Assembly: GCF_008124625.1 (NCBI RefSeq)
Contig: NZ_VNHM01000020.1
Span: forward strand, 1 to 47,794
DNA: 47,794 nt
Origin: Desulfallas thermosapovorans DSM 6562
Lineage (GTDB): Bacteria; Bacillota; Desulfotomaculia; Desulfotomaculales; Desulfallaceae
Reading direction: 5' to 3'
Of this stretch, positions 16,183 through 23,355 are shown one piece after another. The notes under the pieces were generated by a model that did no database searches, was not told the origin of the DNA, and saw only the letters and a program-made list of their open reading frames with translations. Every line of letters begins with the position of its first letter. Positions within the stretch are counted from its first letter, which is position 1. Both the position numbers and the translations under genes were made by a program.

Positions 16183-16226
16183 AAACAATGGCTGCTTTAA
16201 TCAAGCAAGCGCCATTGTTTTGTTAT
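16183..16226 (+). terminator. Intrinsic terminator after HAD-YbaK gene
   Basis: AAACAATGGC (16183-16192) pairs with GCCATTGTTT (16211-16220), with an inner TGCTT/AAGCA stem (16193-16197/16203-16207), then a T-rich tail. Confidence 0.8.
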
Positions 16227-16329
16227 TTTATCTCGCTCGTAACGTTACAAAAAATAAACCGGTTCCAATACAAGCATCACCATTGCGAGGGTCTTTAGAA
16301 TTAATTTAAATTAATAGGAGGAACTTATC

Positions 16330-16561
16330 ATACGGAGGGTTTTAATTGCGCCGCTAATTGCCGTAATTATGCTTGCTGTGACTGCTGCCATGGCCATGGC
16401 CGACAGTAAGGAGCAAATAGAAATTCATGCTGGCTTTTGATTGTTGCCAGATCCAACCCGCCGTCATTGTCAAAGTCCGCTGCGGTAATGTTACGGGGAG
16501 CAAACCCCACCGGGTAATTCACCGCCGGCTGGAAGCACACACTGGTATAGACCACGCCCAC
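16330..16561. pseudogene. Remnant of a secreted FG-GAP/VCBS-repeat protein
   Basis: Two facing fragments occupy the gene-poor 16227-16630 stretch. On the plus strand, GGAGG (16317-16321) is followed at 8 nt by ATA 16330, opening a 36-codon frame to TGA 16440 that reads as a signal peptide (RRVLIAPLIAVIMLAVTAA then AMAMADS). A start ATG mutated to ATA would explain it. On the minus strand 16561-16440 encodes VNYPVGFAPRNITAADFDND, a clear FG-GAP/VCBS repeat piece, continuing as DGGLDLAT. The two parts could be one gene broken and partly inverted. A palindrome GTAACGTTAC (16239-16248) and an AT palindrome (16300-16315) lie upstream. No functional product is expected. Confidence 0.6.
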
Positions 16562-16630
16562 CCAAAGATGATATAACTACTGTAACATTTTCCTGGGTTT
16601 GGACACCAATAATCAGGAGCGTTTTTTGAT

Positions 16631-17152
16631 ATGGCCATGTCAACTATAGAAAAACTTTATCAGCGTTATAGAGTATCGATTTTTCGATACTTATACCGTA
16701 TGGGCGGAGATTATCACCTGGCGGATGAATTAACCCAGGAAACCTTTTGCCGGGCATTGGTATCCCTAAAAAACTTTCGTGGTGAATCTGCCCTGTCTAC
16801 CTGGCTTTTCCGCGTGGCCTATTATGTCTACACCGGGTACCTGCGGAGCCGTCCCGGGGATCGTTATTTGCCACTAAGCCGTGATATTCCTGACGTAAAC
16901 AGGGCAGGCGACCCGGTCCGGTATTTGGAAGACGCGGAAAACTGGCGACTTGTACGGCTGGCCCTTGAGCAGCTGCCTTTGGACTACCGAACGGTGATTA
17001 TTCTAAGGGAGCAGGAGGGATTTTCCTTTGAGGAAATAGGGGACATACTGGGCAAATCCCCGGCAACGGCGCGGGTAACCCTTTTCCGGGCCAGGCAAAA
17101 ATTTCACCAGCTGTATAAACAACTAGAAGGTGATGAGCATGACCAAGTATGA
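16631..17152 (+). CDS. ECF-type RNA polymerase sigma factor
   Basis: 173-aa sigma-70 factor of the extracytoplasmic-function type. Region 2 is visible as RYLYRMGGDYHLADELTQETF (split: RYLYRMG, DYHLADELTQETF, residues 18-39) and region 4 as LPLDYRTVIILREQEGFS with EEIGDILGKSPATARVTLFRAR. ATG 16631 lies 11 nt after GGAG. Its last codons overlap the anti-sigma gene by 14 bp, the usual arrangement for a sigma/anti-sigma pair. A TGTAAC at 16581-16586 could be an autoregulatory -35 but no matching -10 is evident. The stimulus is unknown. Confidence 0.93.
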   Translation: MAMSTIEKLYQRYRVSIFRYLYRMGGDYHLADELTQETFCRALVSLKNFRGESALSTWLFRVAYYVYTGYLRSRPGDRYLPLSRDIPDVNRAGDPVRYLEDAENWRLVRLALEQLPLDYRTVIILREQEGFSFEEIGDILGKSPATARVTLFRARQKFHQLYKQLEGDEHDQV

Positions 17153-18617
17153 ATGCGAGATAATTAGAGACCTTTTACCACTGTACGCAGACGGTGTGGC
17201 AAGCAGGGCCTCTTTGGAAATGGTGGAACACCACCTGGCGGAATGCGCCTCCTGCCGGCACTTGCTCAACCAGTGCCGGCAACCTGTTTTGGTCACTCAT
17301 GGCGAAGTTAAAACCTCTTCAGTGTCTGGCATGGATCAAGCCTGGGGACGGTTGCGCCGGGTGGCGACGGTTTTTATGGCCTGTATCATCATAACCGCTT
17401 CCACCATTGCCTGGGCCTCATACCAGGCGGGGCGCAACATGGCCTTGCGGGACCCGTCATTCCAACAGGCTGAGCAGATGGATCTCTTTACCGAGGTAAA
17501 CCAGTCCAAAAAGTTGGGTCCCTATACAGTTACAGTGGATAAAATTTTGCTTGATTCCGCGCGGACCACAGTTTTTTACAGTATCGCCCCGCAGCTGGAG
17601 GAAAATAGCAGTATCCATGTCAACATGGCCGATGATAAAGGTGTACATTACGACCCGCGGGGCGGCAGAGGTATACAGGGTAAATATTTTGTATACGATC
17701 TGGAACCGGTTAATCTTGATGCCCAGGAATTAACCCTGTCTTTTAGTACCGGTGAAATACCGGGGGAGACGCGGTTTGAAATACCGGTCGACCCCACCCT
17801 GGTGGCCCAAAACACCAGGGAGTTTTACCCCAATTTGAAAAAAAACATAGAACCGGTGCAACTGGCTCTGGACCGGGCAGTGCTGGGTCTTTCCGAAAGC
17901 ATTATCTTTTTCCGGGTGCGCTGGCCCCAGGACCCATCCATAGCCGGTGTGGGCATCGGGCAGGAACACCCCATGTATACAGTTATGGGACCCAACGGAC
18001 CCACCAGGGTGGAAAGCCGGGGGAGCAGTACCCCGCCGGCACCGGTGATTAAAGAATACGGTGCCTTCTTACCCGGACACTGGGCGGATCTAATCGACGA
18101 AACCAACGGTAAAAGAATCAAACTCAATGAAACCCGCACCCAAACCGATACGGTAACGGGTGGTATTACTGGTACGTTTCACTTTGAACCCGTGGACCCG
18201 TCAGCCAGGGAATTAAAGTTGACCTCGCCGCCGCTGTACCTGTACCGTTTCCCGGGCAAAGAACAGAAAGTAGAAATAAACTGTCCCCGCCAGGGGGAGC
18301 AGGCATTAAACGGAGTCTTTAGCTATGAGAACCTTACTTACAGCTTGGAGAAGGCGGCTATAGAGGATAAGCAGTTGGTTTTTTACTTTGGTTTTCAGGG
18401 GACCGGGGATAAACCGCCTCATTATTACCGCCCTGAATTTCGTATTAAAGATCAAGATCTGGAGTTTTGGCACAGGCATATCCGTATGGAATGGCTGGAA
18501 CAAAATCAATTAAAGATATCTTTCCCCATGCCCGAGAGCAACCGGGTTACTCTACAGTTGAGAAGTGTAGGGGAGAGAATGCCCAAGGTGGATTTTGAAA
18601 TTGATGCCGCACGTTAA
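17139..18617 (+). CDS. Transmembrane zinc-finger anti-sigma factor with large sensor domain
   Basis: 492-aa protein with an N-terminal zf-HC2 anti-sigma domain (C6, H32, C36, C39 in HHLAECASC), one transmembrane helix near residues 75-95 (VFMACIIITASTIAWASY), and a roughly 390-residue extracytoplasmic part rich in beta strand that resembles DUF4179-type sensor regions. The cytosolic zinc-finger part should hold the cognate ECF sigma encoded upstream. ATG 17139 is preceded by AGAAGG at 8 nt; GTG 17130 and ATG 17133 lie too near that site. It overlaps the sigma gene by 14 bp and is followed by a sigma-like gene 28 bp later. Confidence 0.88.
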   Translation: MTKYECEIIRDLLPLYADGVASRASLEMVEHHLAECASCRHLLNQCRQPVLVTHGEVKTSSVSGMDQAWGRLRRVATVFMACIIITASTIAWASYQAGRNMALRDPSFQQAEQMDLFTEVNQSKKLGPYTVTVDKILLDSARTTVFYSIAPQLEENSSIHVNMADDKGVHYDPRGGRGIQGKYFVYDLEPVNLDAQELTLSFSTGEIPGETRFEIPVDPTLVAQNTREFYPNLKKNIEPVQLALDRAVLGLSESIIFFRVRWPQDPSIAGVGIGQEHPMYTVMGPNGPTRVESRGSSTPPAPVIKEYGAFLPGHWADLIDETNGKRIKLNETRTQTDTVTGGITGTFHFEPVDPSARELKLTSPPLYLYRFPGKEQKVEINCPRQGEQALNGVFSYENLTYSLEKAAIEDKQLVFYFGFQGTGDKPPHYYRPEFRIKDQDLEFWHRHIRMEWLEQNQLKISFPMPESNRVTLQLRSVGERMPKVDFEIDAAR

Positions 18618-18645
18618 CCGAATTTTAGATGGGAAGGTGGGAGAA

Positions 18646-19119
18646 ATGTCCAAGCAGGATAATTCTTCCGAGCAAATGGTAAATTTACTTTACAACACAG
18701 GTTATAGATTAACAGGCAGCCACAGGAAAACCCAGGAACTGTTAACAGGCGTTTTTAACACAGTAAGCGATAATATAAGTATAAAAACAGCGCTGAAAAA
18801 ACTGTGTTTAACATACATAAATAAAGCCTCAACGGGTTGGACCCCCAGTTTACCTGAAAGTAGCCCGCCAACCAAAGACAATAGTACGAACAAAATACAA
18901 GCGGCTCTTCTGGCACTGCCGCCTGCAGTAAGGTTGGTATTGGTTTTGCGAGAAGTGTCGGGGTTGAATTATGTGGAGATAGCAGAGATGACTGGTATAG
19001 AAAAAATAGCGGTAACCTGGTTATTAAGTACGGGGCGGTGGGAACTGCGAAAACAATTAGCCCCGCCCCGGGGGCAAAGCGAGCTGCCTGATAAATATTT
19101 TGCACGAAGTAAGTTGTAA
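18646..19119 (+). CDS. Degenerate ECF sigma-like protein
   Basis: 157-aa protein with a recognisable sigma region 4 helix-turn-helix (LLALPPAVRLVLVLREVSG and NYVEIAEMTGIEKIAVTWLL, residues about 85-130) and a weak region 2 (LLYNTGYRLTGSHRKTQELL). Region 2 lacks the acidic DELTQETF-type core found in the intact sigma at 16631. ATG 18646 follows AAGGTGGGAG; the longer frame to 18595 overlaps the anti-sigma gene. It may be a decoy, a DNA-binding accessory, or a decaying sigma. Third gene of the sigma/anti-sigma operon. Confidence 0.7.
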   Translation: MSKQDNSSEQMVNLLYNTGYRLTGSHRKTQELLTGVFNTVSDNISIKTALKKLCLTYINKASTGWTPSLPESSPPTKDNSTNKIQAALLALPPAVRLVLVLREVSGLNYVEIAEMTGIEKIAVTWLLSTGRWELRKQLAPPRGQSELPDKYFARSKL

Positions 19120-19189
19120 ATAGTTTTCCTCCTCTAATTAAAACCGGGCGGTTATGATGCACTATTGAAAGGTTTGGAAAGGAGTAACA

Positions 19190-19283
19190 ATGGTTGGGAG
19201 TTGGGTTACCGGTGATGACTGAGTGCCTGCGTTCATATCAAGCTTAAAGCACCCGGCGGAGCCGGGCGGCCGGTTTACCGCCC
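19190..19283 (+). other. Short leader-like ORF and two competing hairpins
   Basis: In the gene-free stretch 19120-19351, GGAGT (19181-19185) precedes a 10-codon ORF (ATG 19190 to TGA 19222, MVGSWVTGDD). After it, CCCGGC (19252-19257) pairs with GCCGGG (19261-19266), while GGGCGG (19264-19269) pairs with CCGCCC (19278-19283). The two stems share 19264-19266 and exclude each other. No gene follows on the plus strand until 19814, so a function is not clear. Confidence 0.3.
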
Positions 19284-19351
19284 ATGGAAGGGATTAGCCT
19301 GGTATTTAACGGTTCAACCTAACGGTTTATATAGCTGCTGAATATAAATTT

Positions 19352-19621
19352 TTAATGTTCCATTCCCTTTCCAGTTGCGTCCGCGCAGCAACTTCCCGGT
19401 GTGCATCCGCTGCTTTCCGGATTATTGCCGCAGCATGTGGGAGAAGGACCGCTCAAGTTTGCCGGTGCACCCACCGAGTTGGGCAGGAAAGGCTTGGATA
19501 TGAGCTTGGTCAATTCTATTCCCCCGCACTCCGGACACTTAATCTGCTCGTTTTCTCTGGCCGGGAGAGTAAGTGCTTCAAATACTTTACCGCATTTGCA
19601 TTTGTACTCGTAAATAGGCAT
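19352..19621 (-). CDS. FmdB-family zinc-ribbon protein
   Basis: 89-aa small regulatory-type protein with the FmdB/CxxC zinc ribbon: MPIYEYKCKCGKVFE at the start, then CPECGG near residue 30. A second Cys-rich patch at the C-terminal end (CCGNN, CTPGSCCAD) is variable in the family. Its ribosome binding site reads AAAGGGG on the minus strand. Members are widespread in anaerobes and were first noted near formamidase and formylmethanofuran genes; the molecular role is not established. It stands alone between the sigma operon and the SMR gene. Confidence 0.9.
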   Translation of the reverse strand: MPIYEYKCKCGKVFEALTLPARENEQIKCPECGGIELTKLISKPFLPNSVGAPANLSGPSPTCCGNNPESSGCTPGSCCADATGKGMEH

Positions 19622-19813
19622 GTTTATTTCCCCTTTCCTTTGTAGTTTTATTACGGAGATATGTTTTTCGACGTTATTTTATGAAATCCTGCTTTTATCT
19701 TTACCATTAACCACCATTATATCCTCCAGCCCTGGTATTATAAATATGTTATATTAATTAAGTCAGGGTAGTTTCTTTGATATCATGACATAATTTTAGT
19801 TGGAGGTTTCTAC

Positions 19814-20137
19814 ATGGCCTGGCTTTACTTGTTTGTTGCCGGTATCTTTGAGGTGGTATGGGCAATTAGCCTTAAGTATTCCCTTGGTTTTACCCGCCTG
19901 TACCCGTCCTTGGTGACTATAATAGCTATGGCAATTAGCGTTTACTTCTTATCTCTGGCCACCAGGGTGCTCCCCATAGGTACGGCATATGCAGTATGGA
20001 CGGGAATTGGTGCGGTGGGTGCGGTAATTGTAGGCATGCTGTTATTAAACGAGTCCAGGGATGCTGCCCGCCTTTTTTTTGTAACCTTAATTTTAGTGGG
20101 TATTATCGGCCTAAAATTCACTTCGCCGGCTCATTAA
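19814..20137 (+). CDS. SMR-family exporter, guanidinium (Gdx/SugE) type
   Basis: 107-aa four-helix small multidrug resistance protein. The proton/substrate-coupling Glu is E13 with W16 close by ([14 protein letters not shown]), a pairing characteristic of the Gdx (SugE) guanidinium/proton exchangers rather than of EmrE. The second signature [16 protein letters not shown] is near residue 56. Start ATG 19814 follows TTGGAGG. It probably works as a dual-topology homodimer as no second SMR gene lies beside it. No guanidine riboswitch was recognisable in the 170 bp upstream, so substrate assignment rests on sequence alone. Confidence 0.88.
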   Translation: MAWLYLFVAGIFEVVWAISLKYSLGFTRLYPSLVTIIAMAISVYFLSLATRVLPIGTAYAVWTGIGAVGAVIVGMLLLNESRDAARLFFVTLILVGIIGLKFTSPAH

Positions 20138-20146
20138 TAGTAATGG

Positions 20147-20529
20147 CTAGGATAGCAGTGCATAGTGGGCCAAAATACTTTGCAATTCATAAATGTTTAA
20201 GCTTCTATTAAATTGTTTGGTTACCGGTGTTGAATCACCGGAAATCCATATCTTGAGCTCTGCTTCCAGGTCGAAGTGCCCTGCTGTTTCGATGCTGAAA
20301 TGGGTAATGCTTTTATAGGGGATTGAATGATATTCTATCTTTTTTCCGGTAACGCCTTGCTTATCAACCAGTATAAGGCGTTTATCGGTAAAGATGAACA
20401 TATCGCGGATAAGCTTGTAGGCCTTTTCAATTCGCTCGGAGGGGGCCAGTACATTGGCAAATTCCTTTTGAACTTCGGTGATATTAACTTTTCCGAGGCA
20501 TTACCCATTAAACCACTTAATAAACCCAT
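20147..20529 (-). pseudogene. Frameshifted bacterial PH-domain protein gene
   Basis: The gene begins at ATG 20529 (MGLLSGLMGNASEK) and should run to 20147, ending with a bacterial PH-like domain (MFIFTDKRLILVDKQGVTGK onward). After codon 14 the frame breaks; reading on in the neighbouring frame gives ITEVQKEFANVLAPSERI, then EKAYKLIRD, joining smoothly to MFIFTDKRL. Restoring one G after AAAAG near 20488 would make EKVNITEV and a continuous protein of about 127 aa. This is a one-base deletion, either a real mutation or a sequencing error. The ATG inside the PH part (20401) has no clear ribosome binding site. Confidence 0.8.
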
Positions 20530-20635
20530 ACAAATATCTCCTTTACACTGGTTTATGATTATTAAATTCCTTGGCCACGTTAATTATTCCTTCGTTTTAC
20601 AGATCAAAATATTCATTCCAATTCCGCCATGTGAG

Positions 20636-20658
20636 TGCCACCGGAGACTTTTGTGGCA
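20636..20658 (+). other. Small hairpin in the 20530-20748 gap
   Basis: TGCCAC (20636-20641) pairs with GTGGCA (20653-20658). Nothing else notable was seen in this stretch, which presumably also holds promoters for the flanking divergent genes. Confidence 0.3.
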
Positions 20659-20748
20659 AGGCTGCAGCAATTAAAGGAGGGTGATGAGAGAATAGGTATA
20701 ACTTAATTATCTGATTATGTTTTATTTTATTAAGGGAGGTCTTATTTT

Positions 20749-21927
20749 TTGAAAAAACTGGTGGTATCAATTATTGGCGCCATGATATTATTCGTAACCC
20801 TGTCCGGCAGTGTGCTTGCCTCCCCGGTTGAAAAAGTTGTTTTCTATCCGGGTGATAACAAGTACATAGCTAATGGCTCAGAATTAACCATGGATGCTGT
20901 TCCATTCGTTGCCGGTGGCAGAGCTTATGTGCCGGTGAGATTCCTGGCCGGTGCGCTGGGTGCCGAGGATAACCTTACCGGATGGGATACTTCCAAGGGC
21001 ACCGTAAGCATTGCGTTGCGGGGCGATAAAAATATGGATATTACATTGCAAGCCGGAAGCCGCCAGCTGGTGATCAACTATTTAAATGGCCAAGCAGGTG
21101 AAGTTTTAAACAAGAAAGCAGTGTCCATGGATGTAACGCCGGTTCTGCGGGATGGACGGATTTACCTGCCCGCCCGTTGGATAGCCGAAGCATGCGGTTT
21201 TGCGGTGGAATGGGATATTGATGCCCGGAGTGTTCTGGTATATGCTTCCGGTACCAAAGAATCTCCCACCGGCGGGGTAAGTGTGGATACCCGGGAAATC
21301 AAGTCCACCACCGACCAGCTGAAGTTGAGCATGGAGATTCCCGTGATTTCAGGTATGTCAAATAAAGCGCTGCAGGAGCAAATAAACAAAGAAATAATGG
21401 ATAAAGCCCTGCAAGCCAGGGGCGAGCTGGAAACTAACTATAAAGAATATGCTGCCAATGCCGAAAAATTTGATTTCCCCGCTCACCCCTTTGAGTTGTA
21501 CATTACTCATGAGGTTTACACCAGCGGCAGTATTCTATCCCTGGTTGTGGAGACATACCAGTACTCCGGTGGTGCCCATGGCATAGCCTGGAGAGACTAT
21601 TATAACCTGGACACCAAAAACGGCAGGCAACTGTCACTGCAGGACTTGTTTAAAGATGATGTGGATTATGTAAGCATTTTAAACGGGCAGATTGATAAAC
21701 AAATTGCGGATCAACTGAATAGCGGCCAGGGCATGTACTTCGAAGGGGATATGGGATTCCAGTCTATTCTGGAGAATCATCCCTTTTACCTCAAGGATGA
21801 TCATATCGTTATTTGTTTTGGCCAGTATGAAATCGCTCCGTATGCCGCCGGTATGCCCGAGTTTCAGCTACCACTGGATTCTCTTTCCCGGTACTGGCGG
21901 GAAGATTTTGGAGCTTTACTTCAATAA
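20749..21927 (+). CDS. Secreted stalk-domain protein with DUF4163/DUF3298-like region
   Basis: 392-aa exported protein. A signal peptide (MKKLVVSIIGAMILFVTLSG, ending near VLAS) is followed by the copper amine oxidase N-terminal (stalk) domain, a cell-surface module common in Clostridia, with VPFVAGGRAYVPVRFLAGAL and a second repeat GRIYLPARWIAEACGF. The C-terminal half (about residues 180-390) fits the DUF4163 plus DUF3298 pair, including YQYSGGAHGIAWRDYYNLD, a combination found in RsiV and cell-wall-associated proteins. TTG 20749 is the start, 9 nt after AGGGAGG. The role is unknown; binding to lysozyme or wall components is only a family-based possibility. Confidence 0.87.
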   Translation: MKKLVVSIIGAMILFVTLSGSVLASPVEKVVFYPGDNKYIANGSELTMDAVPFVAGGRAYVPVRFLAGALGAEDNLTGWDTSKGTVSIALRGDKNMDITLQAGSRQLVINYLNGQAGEVLNKKAVSMDVTPVLRDGRIYLPARWIAEACGFAVEWDIDARSVLVYASGTKESPTGGVSVDTREIKSTTDQLKLSMEIPVISGMSNKALQEQINKEIMDKALQARGELETNYKEYAANAEKFDFPAHPFELYITHEVYTSGSILSLVVETYQYSGGAHGIAWRDYYNLDTKNGRQLSLQDLFKDDVDYVSILNGQIDKQIADQLNSGQGMYFEGDMGFQSILENHPFYLKDDHIVICFGQYEIAPYAAGMPEFQLPLDSLSRYWREDFGALLQ

Positions 21928-21934
21928 AATTGTT

Positions 21935-21967
21935 CAGCCCCAACGAAAAAATCGTTGGGGCTGTTTT
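21935..21967 (+). terminator. Intrinsic terminator after stalk-domain gene
   Basis: CAGCCCCAACGA (21935-21946) pairs perfectly with TCGTTGGGGCTG (21952-21963), loop AAAAA, then TTTT. Confidence 0.93.
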
Positions 21968-22033
21968 GTGGATCATGCCAAAGCTTATGGATTGTCTGGG
22001 CTTAACAATGTTCTTGCGGCCCTCGTCGGATTG

Positions 22034-22276
22034 CTATTTTACGACCTCGACCGTGCCTCCGGCATTTCTGATAGCTTCAGCTATACTGTCAAAATTGCTT
22101 CCACCCAGTACAGGGACCCTGATGATCAGACAAATACCGGAGGGAGAAGTTAACTCAATCAGGTTAAAAAGGTTGATTACTGCGCCGGCAGGGATAAAAA
22201 CGCGCAGGATGGTCCCCGGTAATTGAGGACATTCATTAGTTTGATTAACATTGCCTTTAGCCACAGCGGTGCTCAT
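22034..22276 (-). CDS. Unrecognised 80-aa protein
   Basis: 80-aa protein starting at ATG 22276, preceded on its strand by AAGGAGG; longer frames to 22339 lack support. It has a hydrophobic central strand pattern (GTILRVFIPAGAVINLFNLI, then SGICLIIRVPVL) and a final GGTVEVVK, with one Cys near residue 17. The alternating hydrophobics suggest a small beta-rich fold. I do not recognise the family. It is alone, convergent with the stalk-domain gene. Confidence 0.6.
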   Translation of the reverse strand: MSTAVAKGNVNQTNECPQLPGTILRVFIPAGAVINLFNLIELTSPSGICLIIRVPVLGGSNFDSIAEAIRNAGGTVEVVK

Positions 22277-22416
22277 AAAGAAACCTCCTTGCCAAGTTTT
22301 GGTAGTATAATATTCCAATATTATGGAAAGTGTTACCAAAATACATGTGGAGGCTTTTTGTTGTTAGTTTAATTTAACCCGTGAACTTGTACACCGGGAG
22401 TTATTTTTCAATTAAT

Positions 22417-23091
22417 CTATGCCATATCTTTAAAGGACACCCTGAAGGGATTGAAATCAGTATCGTTATCGTAGTAGTCAACAGCATCAACTTTTTTAAC
22501 AAAGCCGACCGCTGCATAGGTAAATGGGGTAGCTAATATTTCAAATGCCGTCTTAAATACGTAATTTGATAATATCATGTGCATTAACAGGCTGCCCGGT
22601 ATAATGCCTGAAAATGCTATGATAACAAATAAAACCGTATCCACACCCTGGCCCACTACCGTGGAGCTAATGGTTCTGGTCCAAAGAAACCGTCCCCGGG
22701 TGGCGATTTTCATTTTGGCCATAATAAAAGCATTAACAAATTCACCACAGAGGTAGGCAATCAAACTGGCCATTACTATCCTTGGTGTTTGCCCTAAAAT
22801 GGACAGGTAGGCTTCTTGCTGGTGCCAATCACCGGCAGCGGGTAGTATGCCCACCAGCCAGTAGACAAATGACATCATTACACAGGCGGTAAAGCCGGTC
22901 CAGACAACAATCCTGCTTCGCTTATAGCCATATACTTCAGTCAGTATATCACCAAATATATAAGCTATCGGGAAAAGAATTGTGGCCCCGTCAAAATAAA
23001 AAGGCCCGAGATGAGTTACCTTAACCGCCACAGTATTCGATACCAGTAAGACAGTAACAAACAGCGCCATAATTACGGGGAATAAACGCAA
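22417..23091 (-). CDS. VUT-family (YhhQ-type) queuosine-precursor transporter
   Basis: 224-aa integral membrane protein of the VUT/YhhQ family, with about six membrane segments. Conserved parts are DGATILFPIAYIFGDILTEV near residues 34-53 and YGYKRSRIVVWTGF just after, plus a GQGVDTVLFVIIAF segment near 148. YhhQ in E. coli imports the queuosine precursors preQ0 and preQ1. TTG 23091 is the start, 8 nt after GGAGG on its strand. No preQ1 riboswitch was recognised in the 264-bp gap upstream (23092-23355), which contains nothing else obvious. Confidence 0.9.
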   Translation of the reverse strand: MRLFPVIMALFVTVLLVSNTVAVKVTHLGPFYFDGATILFPIAYIFGDILTEVYGYKRSRIVVWTGFTACVMMSFVYWLVGILPAAGDWHQQEAYLSILGQTPRIVMASLIAYLCGEFVNAFIMAKMKIATRGRFLWTRTISSTVVGQGVDTVLFVIIAFSGIIPGSLLMHMILSNYVFKTAFEILATPFTYAAVGFVKKVDAVDYYDNDTDFNPFRVSFKDMA

Positions 23092-23355
23092 AAAAAACGC
23101 CTCCTTGTTTTGTTAATCCGGGTGTCCGCGACCGGAAATCCATATACCTTGTTTACAAAAACCGCTGAAAACTCCAGTGGTGACCGTTTGCATTTTATCA
23201 TGGATAAGGTCATCCGTAAAGACAGGCGGGTTAAGGCAATTCCAATAAAGATAATTGCGCCTTGCTAAGTTTTTTCATGTGGTTAAGGTGCTGTGCAAAC
23301 GGGTGTTTTGTGGTAAAATATCAATGCAATACTGATTGTAGGGAGAAGGGATGTT

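Noticed and set aside
19640-19813. Guanidine riboswitch before the Gdx-type gene
   Set aside because: None of the ykkC-class conserved elements were recognised.
23092-23355. preQ1 riboswitch before the VUT transporter gene
   Set aside because: No preQ1-I or preQ1-II consensus was recognised on the minus strand.
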